From: Ruegeria conchae
Lineage (GTDB): Bacteria; Pseudomonadota; Alphaproteobacteria; Rhodobacterales; Rhodobacteraceae
Assembly: GCF_000192475.1 (NCBI RefSeq)
Contig: NZ_AEYW01000022.1
Coordinates: 62,001-126,000 of the forward strand
DNA: 64,000 bases
Reading direction: 5' to 3'
Shown: positions 56,201 through 64,000 of the stretch, in pieces
Layout of the letters: the number at the start of each line of letters is the position of its first letter
How positions within the stretch are numbered: the stretch's first letter is position 1
Translations under genes and position numbers: made by a program
The notes under the pieces: model-generated
The model's database searches: none
Told to the model about the DNA's origin: nothing
Seen by the model: only the letters and a program-made list of their open reading frames with translations

Positions 56201-56593
56201 CAAAGAGGCGCAGAAGGAGTGGATCGTTTGGATCTTCAAGCCGCCAGGTGTTTCGATGGCGCGGGCAAACAAGGTGCGCGCCTGTGCCAAACGGTTGGGA
56301 TCGATCACACCCGGAACACCGAGTTCAACCAGTTCTTCCTGAAGGGCGCAGTTGCCCAGCATCGCCCATTTACCAAGACGCTTGAACAGACGATTTTGCA
56401 TCTCGCTGGCGGCGGCCTTGGTGTAGGTCAAGCAAAGGATGTGCTGCGGCTGGACGCCATCCAACAACAGCCGCGCGACCCGGTCGGTCAGCACCCGGGT
56501 CTTGCCCGAGCCCGCATTGGCTGCCAACCAGGTTGACGCGTCGGGGCGCGCGGCCTGAACTTGCCGTTCGGTGGCATCATTGCGGGCGCTCAT
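53234..56593 (-). CDS. addA: Double-strand break repair helicase-nuclease AddA
   Basis: 1119 residues from ATG 56593 ([17 protein letters not shown]), which overlaps the addB stop by four bases. UvrD-like helicase motifs: Walker [50 protein letters not shown] and [19 protein letters not shown]. The C-terminal RecB-type nuclease shows [12 protein letters not shown]...VIDFKSNA. With AddB it resects DNA double-strand breaks for recombination. The length is typical of the alphaproteobacterial form. Confidence 0.95.
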   Translation of the reverse strand: MSARNDATERQVQAARPDASTWLAANAGSGKTRVLTDRVARLLLDGVQPQHILCLTYTKAAASEMQNRLFKRLGKWAMLGNCALQEELVELGVPGVIDPNRLAQARTLFARAIETPGGLKIQTIHSFCASLLRRFPLEAGVSPQFAEMEDRAAALLREEIIEDFAEGHQAALIEDVARFVTDTGFDKLTAAVAQRRNQFEEVLHWPDLLQRFDLPQGFDEQSLLQSVFLGGEVDLIQSILPALKESGGNNAKAADKLMGFVDARLNDLAVLESVLLTGKAAKEPFTAKINSFPTKALREGVLADRLPQLEALMLRVEAAREQRLALMAAQKTHVLHRFAAAFLPEYERRKQLRGWLDFDDLILRARQVLNDPAVAEWVLYRLDGGIDHILVDEAQDTSPDQWDVIEKLAQEFTSGEGARSGVERTIFVVGDKKQSIYSFQGADPQAFDRMQAEFGRKLRESGSKLWDSTLEYSFRSSSAILGLVDILFENRAEAGFHKDSLHRAFKADLPGRVDLWPVVEKVEEEEDTDWTDPVDRPGARHHTVILAEQVARSIRDMIDDGATIPDDGETQGTNIRRKVQPGDFLILVQRRSDLFAEIIRACKAADLPIAGADRLKVGAELAVKDLAALLSFLATPEDNLSLATVLKSPLFGWSEQQLFDLAHRREEPYLWAALRNRAEEFPDTLAVLNDLRGQTDFLRPYDLIERILTRHGGRRKLLGRLGAEAEDGINALLSQALAYEGTDIPSLTGFLLWMQTDDLEIKRQMSGVGNMIRVMTVHGSKGLEAPIVILPDTGKRQPPRDAEIMMAGDTPLWKVPSDTSPSLIATAREEARRREENERLRLLYVALTRAEKWLIVAAAGDVGKDGSSWYQMVEAAMARAGASQIPGSQTLRLAHGDWDALPVVEHDSLQKIEQNLPEFFYHPAPPAPTPVETLSPSDLGGAKALPGDAGQDEEAAKLRGTRLHLLLEHLPAVAREQWTHLCTRLLADLQDVERQELLNEAEAVLIADHLKPVFAPDALAEVPVSADLDGARMHGVIDRLIVTDTDVHVIDFKSNATVPDNPETCPEGLLRQMGAYANALSQIFPRHQIHTAILWTRTAHLMWLPHDIVTEALRRSAIS

Positions 56594-59523
56594 GTCAGGT
56601 CCTCCGGTGCGGTTTCTGCCGACCGATCCCACTCTCCGAAACGGGCGAGATGATCATAATCCCCGACATCCGTATCCTTGTGTAGCATCCGGCGTGACGA
56701 GAACCCCTGATCAGGTTCTAAATAAGCAGATATGAGCTCTTTCAGTTCGGCCAGTACCTTGTCGGTCGGCTCTTTCTGCAAGGGCGCGGGTACCTCTTTG
56801 TAGGTGCCGCCCATACCGATGAAAATCGCCTGCGCAACGGGAAGCGGGTCGAACCCCTCGATACCGCCCTGTTCGGCCATTGCGGCTTCGATCAGCAGTT
56901 GTTTGTCAAATTTTGCCTGCTGGCTTTCCGTTGGCGGGGTTCCGGTTTTGTAGTCGATGATCCGCAAAGTCCCCTGTCCGCTTCGATCGATCCGATCTGC
57001 GCGTCCGGCAATGGTGAAGTCCAACGGGGCCAGCGCTAGACGCATTCCAACTTCAAAGGCCACCGGCCCACCATCGGTGCGGCGGTGAATCTCGGCGGAT
57101 AGAAAACTGTCGGTGATCCGCTCTAGCCGTGCCAACCACAGCTTTCGCGCTGTTGGCCATGCAACGTGTTGCAGCAGCAGGGCTTCGGCCCGTTTCAGGA
57201 AGTTTTCACGGTTCAGCAACGCCGGATCCAGCACACTGTCGCGAACGAACTGTTCCAGCACCTCGTGGATAACGATGCCACGTAACAGCGCGTCCGGAGC
57301 CTGTACTAACGGGTCCAGAGGCTTCAGGCGCAAAACGTGTCGGGCGTAGATGGCGTAAGGATCGCGGATCAGACGCTTGATCTCGGTCACCGATAGTCGT
57401 CGCGGACGTGCTGCGACGGGCGGACGTGGTGACGGTCGGTGAGCCGCTGCAATTTGGGGCGCATGTTCCAGTGTTTCTGCCCAATCCAACCATTTTTGGC
57501 CACGCGCGCGCATTGCCGCCAAAGCATCGGTTCCATCTTGTTCAGGCAAGCCCTGCAAAAGGTTGGTCATGCGGTTTAGCCAGCGAGAGGGTACGGTTTC
57601 CGCGTCATCCGAGCGGATCGCGCGGGTCAGAACCACCTCCGGTGCACCTGCAGCTTGTTGGAAGTCATGCGCGGATAAGCCGATCCGGCGCTCGGGCAGC
57701 AGAAGCCCCGCTTCGTTGCGCATCTGTCGGTTCAACCAGGGATCGGGTGTCGCAGCCTCAGGCCAGCTGCCTTCGTTCAGGCCGCCCAGTATCAAAAGAT
57801 CTGCGCTCTGTACGCGCGCTTCAAGTGTACCCCAGATCATCAGATACGGATGGGGCGCATCACGGTCGCGAACCTCCTCACCTGCCAATAACGCGCCCAG
57901 AAGATCCGCAAAATCATGGGCGGTCATCGCGCCACCGTGGTGTGCCTCGCCCTCCAGTGCTGCCATTACCGCAAGCGCCTTTTGGCCGGCATTCTTGTCC
58001 CACAATGTACCCGGTTCACCGGTGGTACCCGCCGAGATTGTTTCGGCCAGTGTGCGAAGTTGCGCGACCCAGTCCGACAGTGGTTGCTCCTGTGGCCGGT
58101 ATTGATCGCAGAATGCATCGATCACCCAGCGAACCCAGTCTTCGGGCGCTTCGTTGCGAATAGCAAAGGCTGTCAGGCTCACACTGTCGGGAAAGGGCGG
58201 GCCGTGGCGGCGCAGGTCGAGTTCCAGATCGCGGGTGTGTAGCAGATGGGCGCCCCGGTCGCCGCCATCATGGCAAAGTGGATGCTTGAGCAGTGTCAGC
58301 AATGCCTCACCATCCAGACGGCGCGCGAACAACCCAGCGACATGGCGCAAAAACCGACCGGGTGGAGACAATTGTAGCGGTAAGCCCGCGCTGTCATCGG
58401 GCAGGATATTCCACCGGTCCAACGCGGCGCTGACCTGACGTGTCAACATCCGGTCAGGCGTTATGAGCGCGGCGGTTTGCCCGGTTTCTGCGGCCTGACG
58501 AAGGCGCAGCGCAATGGCTAATGCCTCAGCCCGAGGAGAAGACGCTTCGATCAGCGTGACATCCTTAGTTGCACCATTCAGATCAGCAAGGTGAGGACCC
58601 TCGGTCATCCAGGCGTCAGTCACCGGGGCAGGGCGCAAGGCAAGTGAGATCAGCTTGTTACGCGCAGGTGAGGGCGCCTGATCCGGGGTCCAAGGCTGAA
58701 TTTGATCGGGACCAAGCCCAAGCCCGAGCATCAGTTTGCGGAATCGATATTGCGGATGATCCTCGGAGGTCAGGGCGTCATCCAGATTGCTCCAGACATG
58801 CTCGGGCTGGTCGAAATCATAGCCTGGCAACACCAGGGCCCCTTGCGGCAGGCGCGCGACGGCCTGCATCAGCATTAAGGTGGTTCCGCGTGATCCTGTA
58901 GAGCCCGCCAATATAACCGGATGTTCAGGCGGCGAGATCTGCCAGCGCGCGATCAGGTTTTCGACCACGCGGCGCTGCCGGGCCTGCGCGTCAAGTGTAT
59001 CTGCGCCAGACTCCATGAACTGATCTGCGATGCCGATAAATGCTTGTGCCCGGGCCCAATGGCCGGACATGTCGCTGACGTCCAGTTGCCTGATCGCCTC
59101 GGGTGAGACGCCCTCACCCTGCATCTCGTCAATCAGCGCGGCAAGGCTGTCGGACAGATCAAAAAGCGAAGAACGCGCGGCCAGATCGGGTTGTTGATCC
59201 AGCAATTTGGCAATCAGCTGCGTCAATTCCAGCCTGCGACGCAAGGGTGGAATTGCGGGCGGGATCTGCGCGAGATCCGCGCTTTCGCCCAGGTCGGTAA
59301 CCAAAGATAACCGCGGGAGTAAGCAGGGCGGTCCTTGATCAAACAGATCGCGCACCCGGCGTGCCATGCGGCGGGTGTTGATCACCAGTTGAACCCGGGC
59401 CAGCGCTTCGGGCGGCAGCCCCTCAAATCGCTCATGCAGCCCGTCGACCAGCACCTTGGGGAAATCCGCTCCCGGAGGGACCGCGAAGACCCGGGGCAGG
59501 GCGCTGGGCTCAAACATCGGCAA
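56590..59523 (-). CDS. addB: Double-strand break repair protein AddB
   Basis: 977 residues. The C-terminal nuclease motif is GRADRIDRSGQGTLRIIDYKTGT, as in AddB. The N-terminal half is an inactive helicase-like region with no clear Walker A near its start (FAVPPGADFPKVLVDGL), as expected of the alphaproteobacterial type. It partners with AddA, encoded next. Its start overlaps the end of the nucleotidyltransferase gene upstream by 14 bases. Confidence 0.93.
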   Translation of the reverse strand: MPMFEPSALPRVFAVPPGADFPKVLVDGLHERFEGLPPEALARVQLVINTRRMARRVRDLFDQGPPCLLPRLSLVTDLGESADLAQIPPAIPPLRRRLELTQLIAKLLDQQPDLAARSSLFDLSDSLAALIDEMQGEGVSPEAIRQLDVSDMSGHWARAQAFIGIADQFMESGADTLDAQARQRRVVENLIARWQISPPEHPVILAGSTGSRGTTLMLMQAVARLPQGALVLPGYDFDQPEHVWSNLDDALTSEDHPQYRFRKLMLGLGLGPDQIQPWTPDQAPSPARNKLISLALRPAPVTDAWMTEGPHLADLNGATKDVTLIEASSPRAEALAIALRLRQAAETGQTAALITPDRMLTRQVSAALDRWNILPDDSAGLPLQLSPPGRFLRHVAGLFARRLDGEALLTLLKHPLCHDGGDRGAHLLHTRDLELDLRRHGPPFPDSVSLTAFAIRNEAPEDWVRWVIDAFCDQYRPQEQPLSDWVAQLRTLAETISAGTTGEPGTLWDKNAGQKALAVMAALEGEAHHGGAMTAHDFADLLGALLAGEEVRDRDAPHPYLMIWGTLEARVQSADLLILGGLNEGSWPEAATPDPWLNRQMRNEAGLLLPERRIGLSAHDFQQAAGAPEVVLTRAIRSDDAETVPSRWLNRMTNLLQGLPEQDGTDALAAMRARGQKWLDWAETLEHAPQIAAAHRPSPRPPVAARPRRLSVTEIKRLIRDPYAIYARHVLRLKPLDPLVQAPDALLRGIVIHEVLEQFVRDSVLDPALLNRENFLKRAEALLLQHVAWPTARKLWLARLERITDSFLSAEIHRRTDGGPVAFEVGMRLALAPLDFTIAGRADRIDRSGQGTLRIIDYKTGTPPTESQQAKFDKQLLIEAAMAEQGGIEGFDPLPVAQAIFIGMGGTYKEVPAPLQKEPTDKVLAELKELISAYLEPDQGFSSRRMLHKDTDVGDYDHLARFGEWDRSAETAPEDLT

Positions 59524-60196
59524 TCAGCCCTTCGGCCAGATCAATACCTTCGGGATGCCCCACATCGCACCAACGACCGGGGTAGGACAGTGCAAATAGG
59601 CGATTATGCCGCAGCATTTGATCCCACAACAGGTTCAAGGAAAACACGTCCTCATTGATGTCACGCAGCCCGTCGGTTTTGATTATCTGAGCCCCGCCAT
59701 ATATCAGACCTGCGCCTCGGGTGATCCGCCCGGTGCTGTCCTGAGTAAAATCACCCGGACCGGCATGACCAAGGGCCTGTCCGACCGGAATGCACATTAG
59801 AAGCGCATCCATTTCATTTGGATCCCAGTGATCCCTGAGCAGTTTCAGCGGGTTTGGTCCGGCCCAGATCGCATCGCTATTCAGGGTGAAGACCGGCTCG
59901 GGACCAAGCAGCGGCAACGCTGCGCGCAACCCGCCACCGGTGTCCAGAATGCGCGGCTCTTCGAGCGACAGCGCCACGTCGTGGCCCGTCAGATGATCGG
60001 CAATCTGGTCGGCGCGATAATGCAGGTTGGCGACAACACGTAATGGTCTCAGCGCATCGACCAAATCCAACGCATGGTCGATCAAAGGTCGCCCGGAGAC
60101 CTTAATCAATGGCTTTGGCCGGTCTTTGGTCAAGGCCCCCATACGGGTGCCGAAACCGGCAGCAAACAGCATTGCAGCTTGGGGTGTAGCGGTCAT
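59510..60196 (-). CDS. murU: Nucleotidyltransferase, MurU-like (N-acetylmuramate 1-phosphate uridylyltransferase)
   Basis: 228 residues. The sugar-nucleotide pyrophosphorylase signature AAGFGTRMGALTKDRPKPLIKVSGRPLIDHALD is clear, with DTGGGLRAALPLLGPEPVFTLNSDAIW downstream. MurU charges MurNAc-1-phosphate with UDP in peptidoglycan recycling. The assignment rests on its small size and on the adjacent AmgK-like kinase. Overlaps both neighbours, so it is part of a coupled chain. Confidence 0.82.
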   Translation of the reverse strand: MTATPQAAMLFAAGFGTRMGALTKDRPKPLIKVSGRPLIDHALDLVDALRPLRVVANLHYRADQIADHLTGHDVALSLEEPRILDTGGGLRAALPLLGPEPVFTLNSDAIWAGPNPLKLLRDHWDPNEMDALLMCIPVGQALGHAGPGDFTQDSTGRITRGAGLIYGGAQIIKTDGLRDINEDVFSLNLLWDQMLRHNRLFALSYPGRWCDVGHPEGIDLAEGLIADV

Positions 60197-61197
60197 TGCG
60201 ACCTCAGCTTTGCAAGGTTCTCCGGGCTTGGTTCGGGCAGGGCGCTGCGCAAAAGATCCGCCACGGGAACCAGCGCCGGATGCTCCAGATCGCGCCTCAA
60301 ATGGGCCCAGGCAGCGGGGATCAGGTCGACGTAATGTGGTTTACCATAATCTATTGCCAGCCGCGCAAATCCACCCAGAATACGCAGGTTGCGCTGTGCG
60401 CCCAGAACCGCATAAGCGGTACGGAAATCGTGCCCGTCAACACCGGTTGCAGTGATATAACGGTCGATCATCCGCATCTCGATGCCGACAGGGACCGTGC
60501 GACGCACATCCTGCAGCAGCGACATCAAATCATAGGCGGGATGCCCTAACATCGCGCTTTGGAAATCCAGCAGCCCTACACGCGCCAGACCGTCTCGATC
60601 AGGCAGCCAGATCAGATTTTCTGCGTGATAATCGCGTTGTACAACAACCCGTGTCCCGCCGGTTTCGCGGTGCAGGATATCGGCAAAGCGAAGCTCGAAC
60701 CGGGTGCGAGCTTCTTCATCATGCGACCCTTGAATGCCTTGAGCGTATTTGGTGAAAGAAAGCGCCGCAAGCTCAGTCATCAGAGCAGGATCATAGCTGT
60801 CGAGCGAAAGAGTGTGGGCCGCGTGAAGATGAACCAGAACATCGGTTGCCACGTCATACAGGGTGCGTTCAAGCGTTGGATCGTCTCGCAAGACGCGGGC
60901 AAACAGAGCGTCGCCCAAATCTTCGAGCAGAAGAAATCCGTATTCGCTGTCCTCTGCATAGATTTCTGGCGCACTCAGCCCGATTGAACGCAAATACTCC
61001 GACATGCGTACGAAAGGTTCGACCGACTCCCCTTTGTCGGGTGGGGCGTCCATTAGAACCGCTGTGCGGCCAGTGGCGGGATCGGTCAAGCGCTCGTACC
61101 GGCGGTTCGAGGCATCGCCGGCCAAGGGTGCATGTTGTGCACCGCTCCATGGGGTCTGCGCGATCAATGCTTCTGCCAAAATGGCCCGGTTTGTCAT
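60193..61197 (-). CDS. amgK: Phosphotransferase, AmgK-like (anomeric MurNAc/GlcNAc kinase)
   Basis: 334 residues from ATG 61197, which overlaps the tsaE stop by four bases. APH-fold motifs: APLAGDASNRRYERL, LLLEDLGDALFARVL, and the catalytic loop VVQRDYHAENLIWLP followed by VGLLDFQSAMLGHPAYDL. It would phosphorylate MurNAc or GlcNAc at C1 to feed MurU, the adjacent gene, bypassing de novo UDP-MurNAc synthesis. Annotation transfer from Pseudomonas/Caulobacter is inference. Confidence 0.83.
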   Translation of the reverse strand: MTNRAILAEALIAQTPWSGAQHAPLAGDASNRRYERLTDPATGRTAVLMDAPPDKGESVEPFVRMSEYLRSIGLSAPEIYAEDSEYGFLLLEDLGDALFARVLRDDPTLERTLYDVATDVLVHLHAAHTLSLDSYDPALMTELAALSFTKYAQGIQGSHDEEARTRFELRFADILHRETGGTRVVVQRDYHAENLIWLPDRDGLARVGLLDFQSAMLGHPAYDLMSLLQDVRRTVPVGIEMRMIDRYITATGVDGHDFRTAYAVLGAQRNLRILGGFARLAIDYGKPHYVDLIPAAWAHLRRDLEHPALVPVADLLRSALPEPSPENLAKLRSQ

Positions 61198-61664
61198 TGG
61201 ATCATCTCCAGCCTGGTGCTCCATTTTGGGTCCGACCATGTAAGTGAAACTTGCCGGGTGTCCTGATCGTCGGGGTCGGTTGCGAAATGAACAAGCAAGG
61301 CCGATTGTGGGGACAACGGACCCAGTTTTTCGGGCCACTCGATCAGGCAGATGCTGGTGTCAAATGCGTCGACCAACCCCAACTCTTCAATCTCTTCCAC
61401 GGATGCAAGCCGATAGAGATCAGAGTGCCAAATTTCCCCGATCCGCGTCTCATAGACCTGAACCAGTGTGTAAGTTGGTGAGGGTACATCCTCAGGCTTG
61501 ATCAATGTCGACTGGATCAGAGCGCGTGCGAAATGGGTTTTGCCGCTGCCGATCGAACCTTCAAGCAGGATGGTGTCGCCCGGTTGCAATGCACCCCCCA
61601 ATCGGGTGGCGATTTCCGCAGTGTCCTGAGGGGATTTTAGAGTCAATTTCAGCGGCGCATTCAT
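61194..61664 (-). CDS. tsaE: tRNA threonylcarbamoyladenosine biosynthesis ATPase TsaE
   Basis: 156 residues. Walker A LLEGSIGSGKTHFARALI, SPTYTLVQVYET and the HSDLYRLASVEEIEELGL motif are TsaE-specific. It is the ATPase of the TsaB-TsaD-TsaE complex that makes t6A in tRNA. It is the first of a translationally coupled set with amgK, murU and addB/addA, 40 bases downstream of the PAS gene. Confidence 0.94.
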   Translation of the reverse strand: MNAPLKLTLKSPQDTAEIATRLGGALQPGDTILLEGSIGSGKTHFARALIQSTLIKPEDVPSPTYTLVQVYETRIGEIWHSDLYRLASVEEIEELGLVDAFDTSICLIEWPEKLGPLSPQSALLVHFATDPDDQDTRQVSLTWSDPKWSTRLEMIQ

Positions 61665-61704
61665 GGCGCCACAATGAACCTACGTCGGATTGGCCGCAAC
61701 CGGT

Positions 61705-63213
61705 TCAGGCGCTGATTTTTTGCTGCTGCGCGATGTTTTCAACGGCACTGTCTGAGGTGAAGCGAACGATGGTTGCCCCGTTTTGCATGGGACTGACTGT
61801 GCAGGTCATTGTACTGCCCGATTTTAGGGTCAGTTCGCCTGACCATTCGGCCCGGTTCTCGCGCGTGGTTACAAATTCCCGGATCTCGCCAAGGATTGGA
61901 GTGGCGGCGCAATGTTCCTGCCACTGGCGGGTGATTTCAAGAACAGTAGTAGGCTCAAACCCGACCTCGCCGCTGTCACCCCACATCGACTGGTAGGCAT
62001 AGTTCGTCGTTGCCAGCGTCCCGTCATCCGAAAAGACAGCGATCGCATCAGCAAGCTTGTCCAGAATGGACTGCATCAAATCCATCTCAGCGCGGAACCT
62101 GCGCGTCAACGTAATTTCGGCGGTGATATCTTCGAACAGAAAGGCCACAGCACCATCCGGGTGCGGGCGTCCGCTAACAGAGTAGACTGAGCCTGAAGGT
62201 AATGACCAAGTTTCCTGATAGTTTCCATCCTGGGCTGCCTCCAGCAGATCATTCATCTGACGCCGCCAGCTTCGGTAATTTTTTGGCTCTGGCATCATAT
62301 GCTGATCGCGCAACCGGTCAAAAAAGCTGGACAGACTGGGGCGAAGGCTCAGAAAATCCGGCGGCAGTGAGGTCAGATCAATCAGTGCAGGATTAAACAA
62401 AGCCAACTGGCTGTTACGGTCAAAAATAGCCAGGCCAATTGAGAGTTGGGCAAAGGTTTTGGTCATCGTCTGCACGAATTTGCGCTGTACAGTTTCCGCC
62501 TCAACAATCGCGTTGATATCGACGGCATAACACAACTGACCCTGGTCTTGGGCAACACGGGTCAGATCAAACCACAATCTGGATTCACTGTCTTTGATCT
62601 GAACCGAGACACGGGATTTCCGGCCCAGTTGCGCCTCGTCTGAAAGCAGTGGAAAAACCGGTTTTGTCAAATCCGCATCCGGCCCCGAGATCTTCCGAGC
62701 CAGAGAAACATAGGCCGCGTTACACCAACGCACCGTGTTGCATTCGCCCGACAGCCATACCGGGTAAGGTGCTTGATCCATCGCTAAACGGGTCGGGTCA
62801 TTCGGGTCGGCGCGCTTTGCCGATACAGCGCCCTTCAGATCGCGCAACTGGACGCGGATCACTCCATCTATCCATTCACATGAGACTTCGCGGTCAACTG
62901 TGCAATCAATAGCGGATACAACCAGATGTCCCCGAGCCCGAACGAGTTCGGGTGTTTCTGGGAAAGAGGGATAGTCACGCTGAAGCAGCCTATGCAGATC
63001 AGACCAGTTGGTGACGGACTCATATCCGGCCAATGCGATGTCAGAGTGGCTGATCAACCTGTCCCCATCGAAAAGGAAGACCACATCAAATAGCGATCCG
63101 GGCGACGACAGCCCGTAATCTACAAACGATTTCTGGTGCCGAGGCAACAACCACAATATGGCAAAACAGGCCGATACCATGCTGATAGCGGCCAGAATGA
63201 TCCAGTCGGCCAT
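61705..63213 (-). CDS. PAS-domain membrane sensor, DivL-like without kinase domain
   Basis: 502 residues. One N-terminal membrane helix (DWIILAAISMVSACFAILWLLP) is followed by three PAS-like regions: one around residues 140-240, one from ~245 (FVQTMTKTFAQLSIGLAIFDRNSQLALFNPALIDL) and one from ~375 (LDKLADAIAVFSDDGTLATTNYAYQSMWG). The chain ends shortly after, with no histidine-kinase dimerisation or ATPase domain. Position next to tsaE and regB, and architecture, resemble the PAS protein called DivL in Rhodobacter capsulatus, a CtrA-pathway regulator. Orthology is inferred. Confidence 0.72.
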   Translation of the reverse strand: MADWIILAAISMVSACFAILWLLPRHQKSFVDYGLSSPGSLFDVVFLFDGDRLISHSDIALAGYESVTNWSDLHRLLQRDYPSFPETPELVRARGHLVVSAIDCTVDREVSCEWIDGVIRVQLRDLKGAVSAKRADPNDPTRLAMDQAPYPVWLSGECNTVRWCNAAYVSLARKISGPDADLTKPVFPLLSDEAQLGRKSRVSVQIKDSESRLWFDLTRVAQDQGQLCYAVDINAIVEAETVQRKFVQTMTKTFAQLSIGLAIFDRNSQLALFNPALIDLTSLPPDFLSLRPSLSSFFDRLRDQHMMPEPKNYRSWRRQMNDLLEAAQDGNYQETWSLPSGSVYSVSGRPHPDGAVAFLFEDITAEITLTRRFRAEMDLMQSILDKLADAIAVFSDDGTLATTNYAYQSMWGDSGEVGFEPTTVLEITRQWQEHCAATPILGEIREFVTTRENRAEWSGELTLKSGSTMTCTVSPMQNGATIVRFTSDSAVENIAQQQKISA

Positions 63214-63278
63214 TATTCAACGTCCCTGTCAAATCAACCCGAGCCTGTATGAAGGGCAATAGTTAACGGGATCTTAAC

Positions 63279-64000
63279 TTAGATCTGGAAGGGTTGGTTT
63301 GCGCCTGAGGGGACTGGCGTGTCGCCTGTTTGCGCATCAATCAGTTTGCGCGGCCAGATAACCTTGACGATTGCCCCTTTGCGTTCCTGCTGATCTGTCA
63401 AAGTCTGATACGGGTCTGCGCCATTGGCAAAGTAAAGCTCGGCGCCACTGCGCTCGAGCAGGGTTTTGGCAATGAACAATCCAAGCCCCATGCCTTCATA
63501 TTCGGGCCGGCTGCTGCGGTCGGCCCGACGGCGGCGCATGAACGGATCGCCAATTCGTCCGATAATGTGTGAGGGGTATCCGCGACCGTCATCCATTATC
63601 GAAACACTGATCTGATCCGAGGTCCATTCAGCCTCGATCCAGACATTTGCCCGTGCAAAATCCACAGCATTCTGGATTAAATTGCGCAATCCGTGAATGA
63701 TCTCGGGCTTGCGCAGAATTGAGGGTTGCTGAACATCGCCGTCGGCAACCGGCTTCTCTTCGAAATGTACCTGCTTGCCCCGGTTGATATGAGGTTCTGC
63801 GGATTCGTGGATCACCGTCGACAACGGGGCCTGCCGGAGGTGAAGGTCATCTTTTCCGGCCCGTCCCATGTCACGCAATATATCGCGGCAACGATCAGCC
63901 TGCTCACGGATCAAAGCCGCGTCTTCTTTCAGTTCGGGGCGATCGTCCAGCTCTTCGATCAATTCCGAACTGGCCAGCTTGATTGTGGCCAAAGGTGTGC
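63279..64000 (-). CDS. regB: RegB/PrrB-type redox sensor histidine kinase, C-terminal part (5' end outside window)
   Basis: The frame is open to the window edge; about 239 residues are visible. It starts at TPLATIKLASSELIEEL, just after the H-box histidine of the RegB HELGTPLAT-type motif, and includes QADRCRDILRDMG with the conserved redox-active cysteine of RegB. The ATPase shows HGLRNLIQNAVDFA (N box), DDGRGYP (G1) and GMGLGLFIAKTLLE (G2). RegB responds to redox and quinone state and phosphorylates RegA. The membrane sensor and H-box lie beyond the right edge, so senC/regA cannot be checked here. Confidence 0.87.
   Translation of the reverse strand, partial: TPLATIKLASSELIEELDDRPELKEDAALIREQADRCRDILRDMGRAGKDDLHLRQAPLSTVIHESAEPHINRGKQVHFEEKPVADGDVQQPSILRKPEIIHGLRNLIQNAVDFARANVWIEAEWTSDQISVSIMDDGRGYPSHIIGRIGDPFMRRRRADRSSRPEYEGMGLGLFIAKTLLERSGAELYFANGADPYQTLTDQQERKGAIVKVIWPRKLIDAQTGDTPVPSGANQPFQI

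Noticed and set aside
1..64000. Insertion sequences, prophage, CRISPR arrays, rRNA or tRNA genes
   Set aside because: Gaps between genes are short, and no transposase, integrase, repeat-spacer pattern or tRNA cloverleaf was recognised.

Overview
The window reads as a chromosomal segment of an alphaproteobacterium of the Rhodobacteraceae (Roseobacter group). The evidence is gene content and order: rho-mnmE-mnmG-rsmG-parA-parB beside maf-aroE-coaE-dnaQ-secB, a RegB/PrrB-type kinase, tsaE-amgK-murU-addB-addA-trxA, a BacNav sodium channel, and GC-rich coding sequence with frequent GTG/TTG starts. This is a family-level inference; the species cannot be named from what is visible.

The most informative region is 31.3-41.8 kb, which looks like the chromosome replication origin. 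Genes left of about 38.7 kb (hemJ, rho, mnmE, mnmG, rsmG, parA, parB) run on the minus strand. Genes to the right (maf, aroE, coaE, dnaQ) run on the plus strand. The 402-base gap between them (38669-39070) carries AT-rich stretches and DnaA-box-like 9-mers, including one exact match. Two perfect 16-bp parS palindromes lie 3.4-5.5 kb away, one inside rsmG and one on the start of mnmG. parA and parB sit next to them.

Layout. 0-4.7 kb is a surface polysaccharide cassette: two GT2 paralogues (one cut by the window edge), a Core-2/I-branching-type glycosyltransferase and a NodH-like sulfotransferase. 4.7-18.2 kb, mostly minus strand, holds an L,D-transpeptidase, a voltage-gated Na+ channel, an RNA m5U methyltransferase, an ABC exporter pair, cca, two Nudix enzymes, hsp33, a receiver/PP2C phosphatase with a divergent HPt protein, ilvA and a membrane protein. 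18.3-31.3 kb holds argG, an SCP2 protein, exported msrA, rbsK, maeB, mutS, grpE-hrcA and the coupled set rph-rdgB-hemW-DUF454. 31.3-41.8 kb is the origin region. 41.8-49 kb holds secB, fxsA, a coupled tim44-like/mltA/smr operon, an MFS transporter with an alpha/beta-hydrolase lipoprotein, and hslU. 49-53.2 kb holds a DM13 protein and a second MFS transporter lying between hslU and hslV, then a DUF1127 protein, two tandem Lin0512-family genes and trxA. 53.2-64 kb is one co-directional minus-strand run: regB (cut by the window edge), a DivL-like PAS protein, tsaE, an amgK/murU-type sugar kinase and nucleotidyltransferase, addB and addA.

Most genes are conserved housekeeping genes, and no insertion sequence, prophage, CRISPR array, rRNA or tRNA was recognised. 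The less ordinary items are the origin and parS arrangement, a structured leader before the second MFS gene, the kinase-less receiver-phosphatase/HPt pair, a DivL-like protein without a kinase domain next to regB, the two-part sulfotransferase, and the tandem Lin0512 pair.
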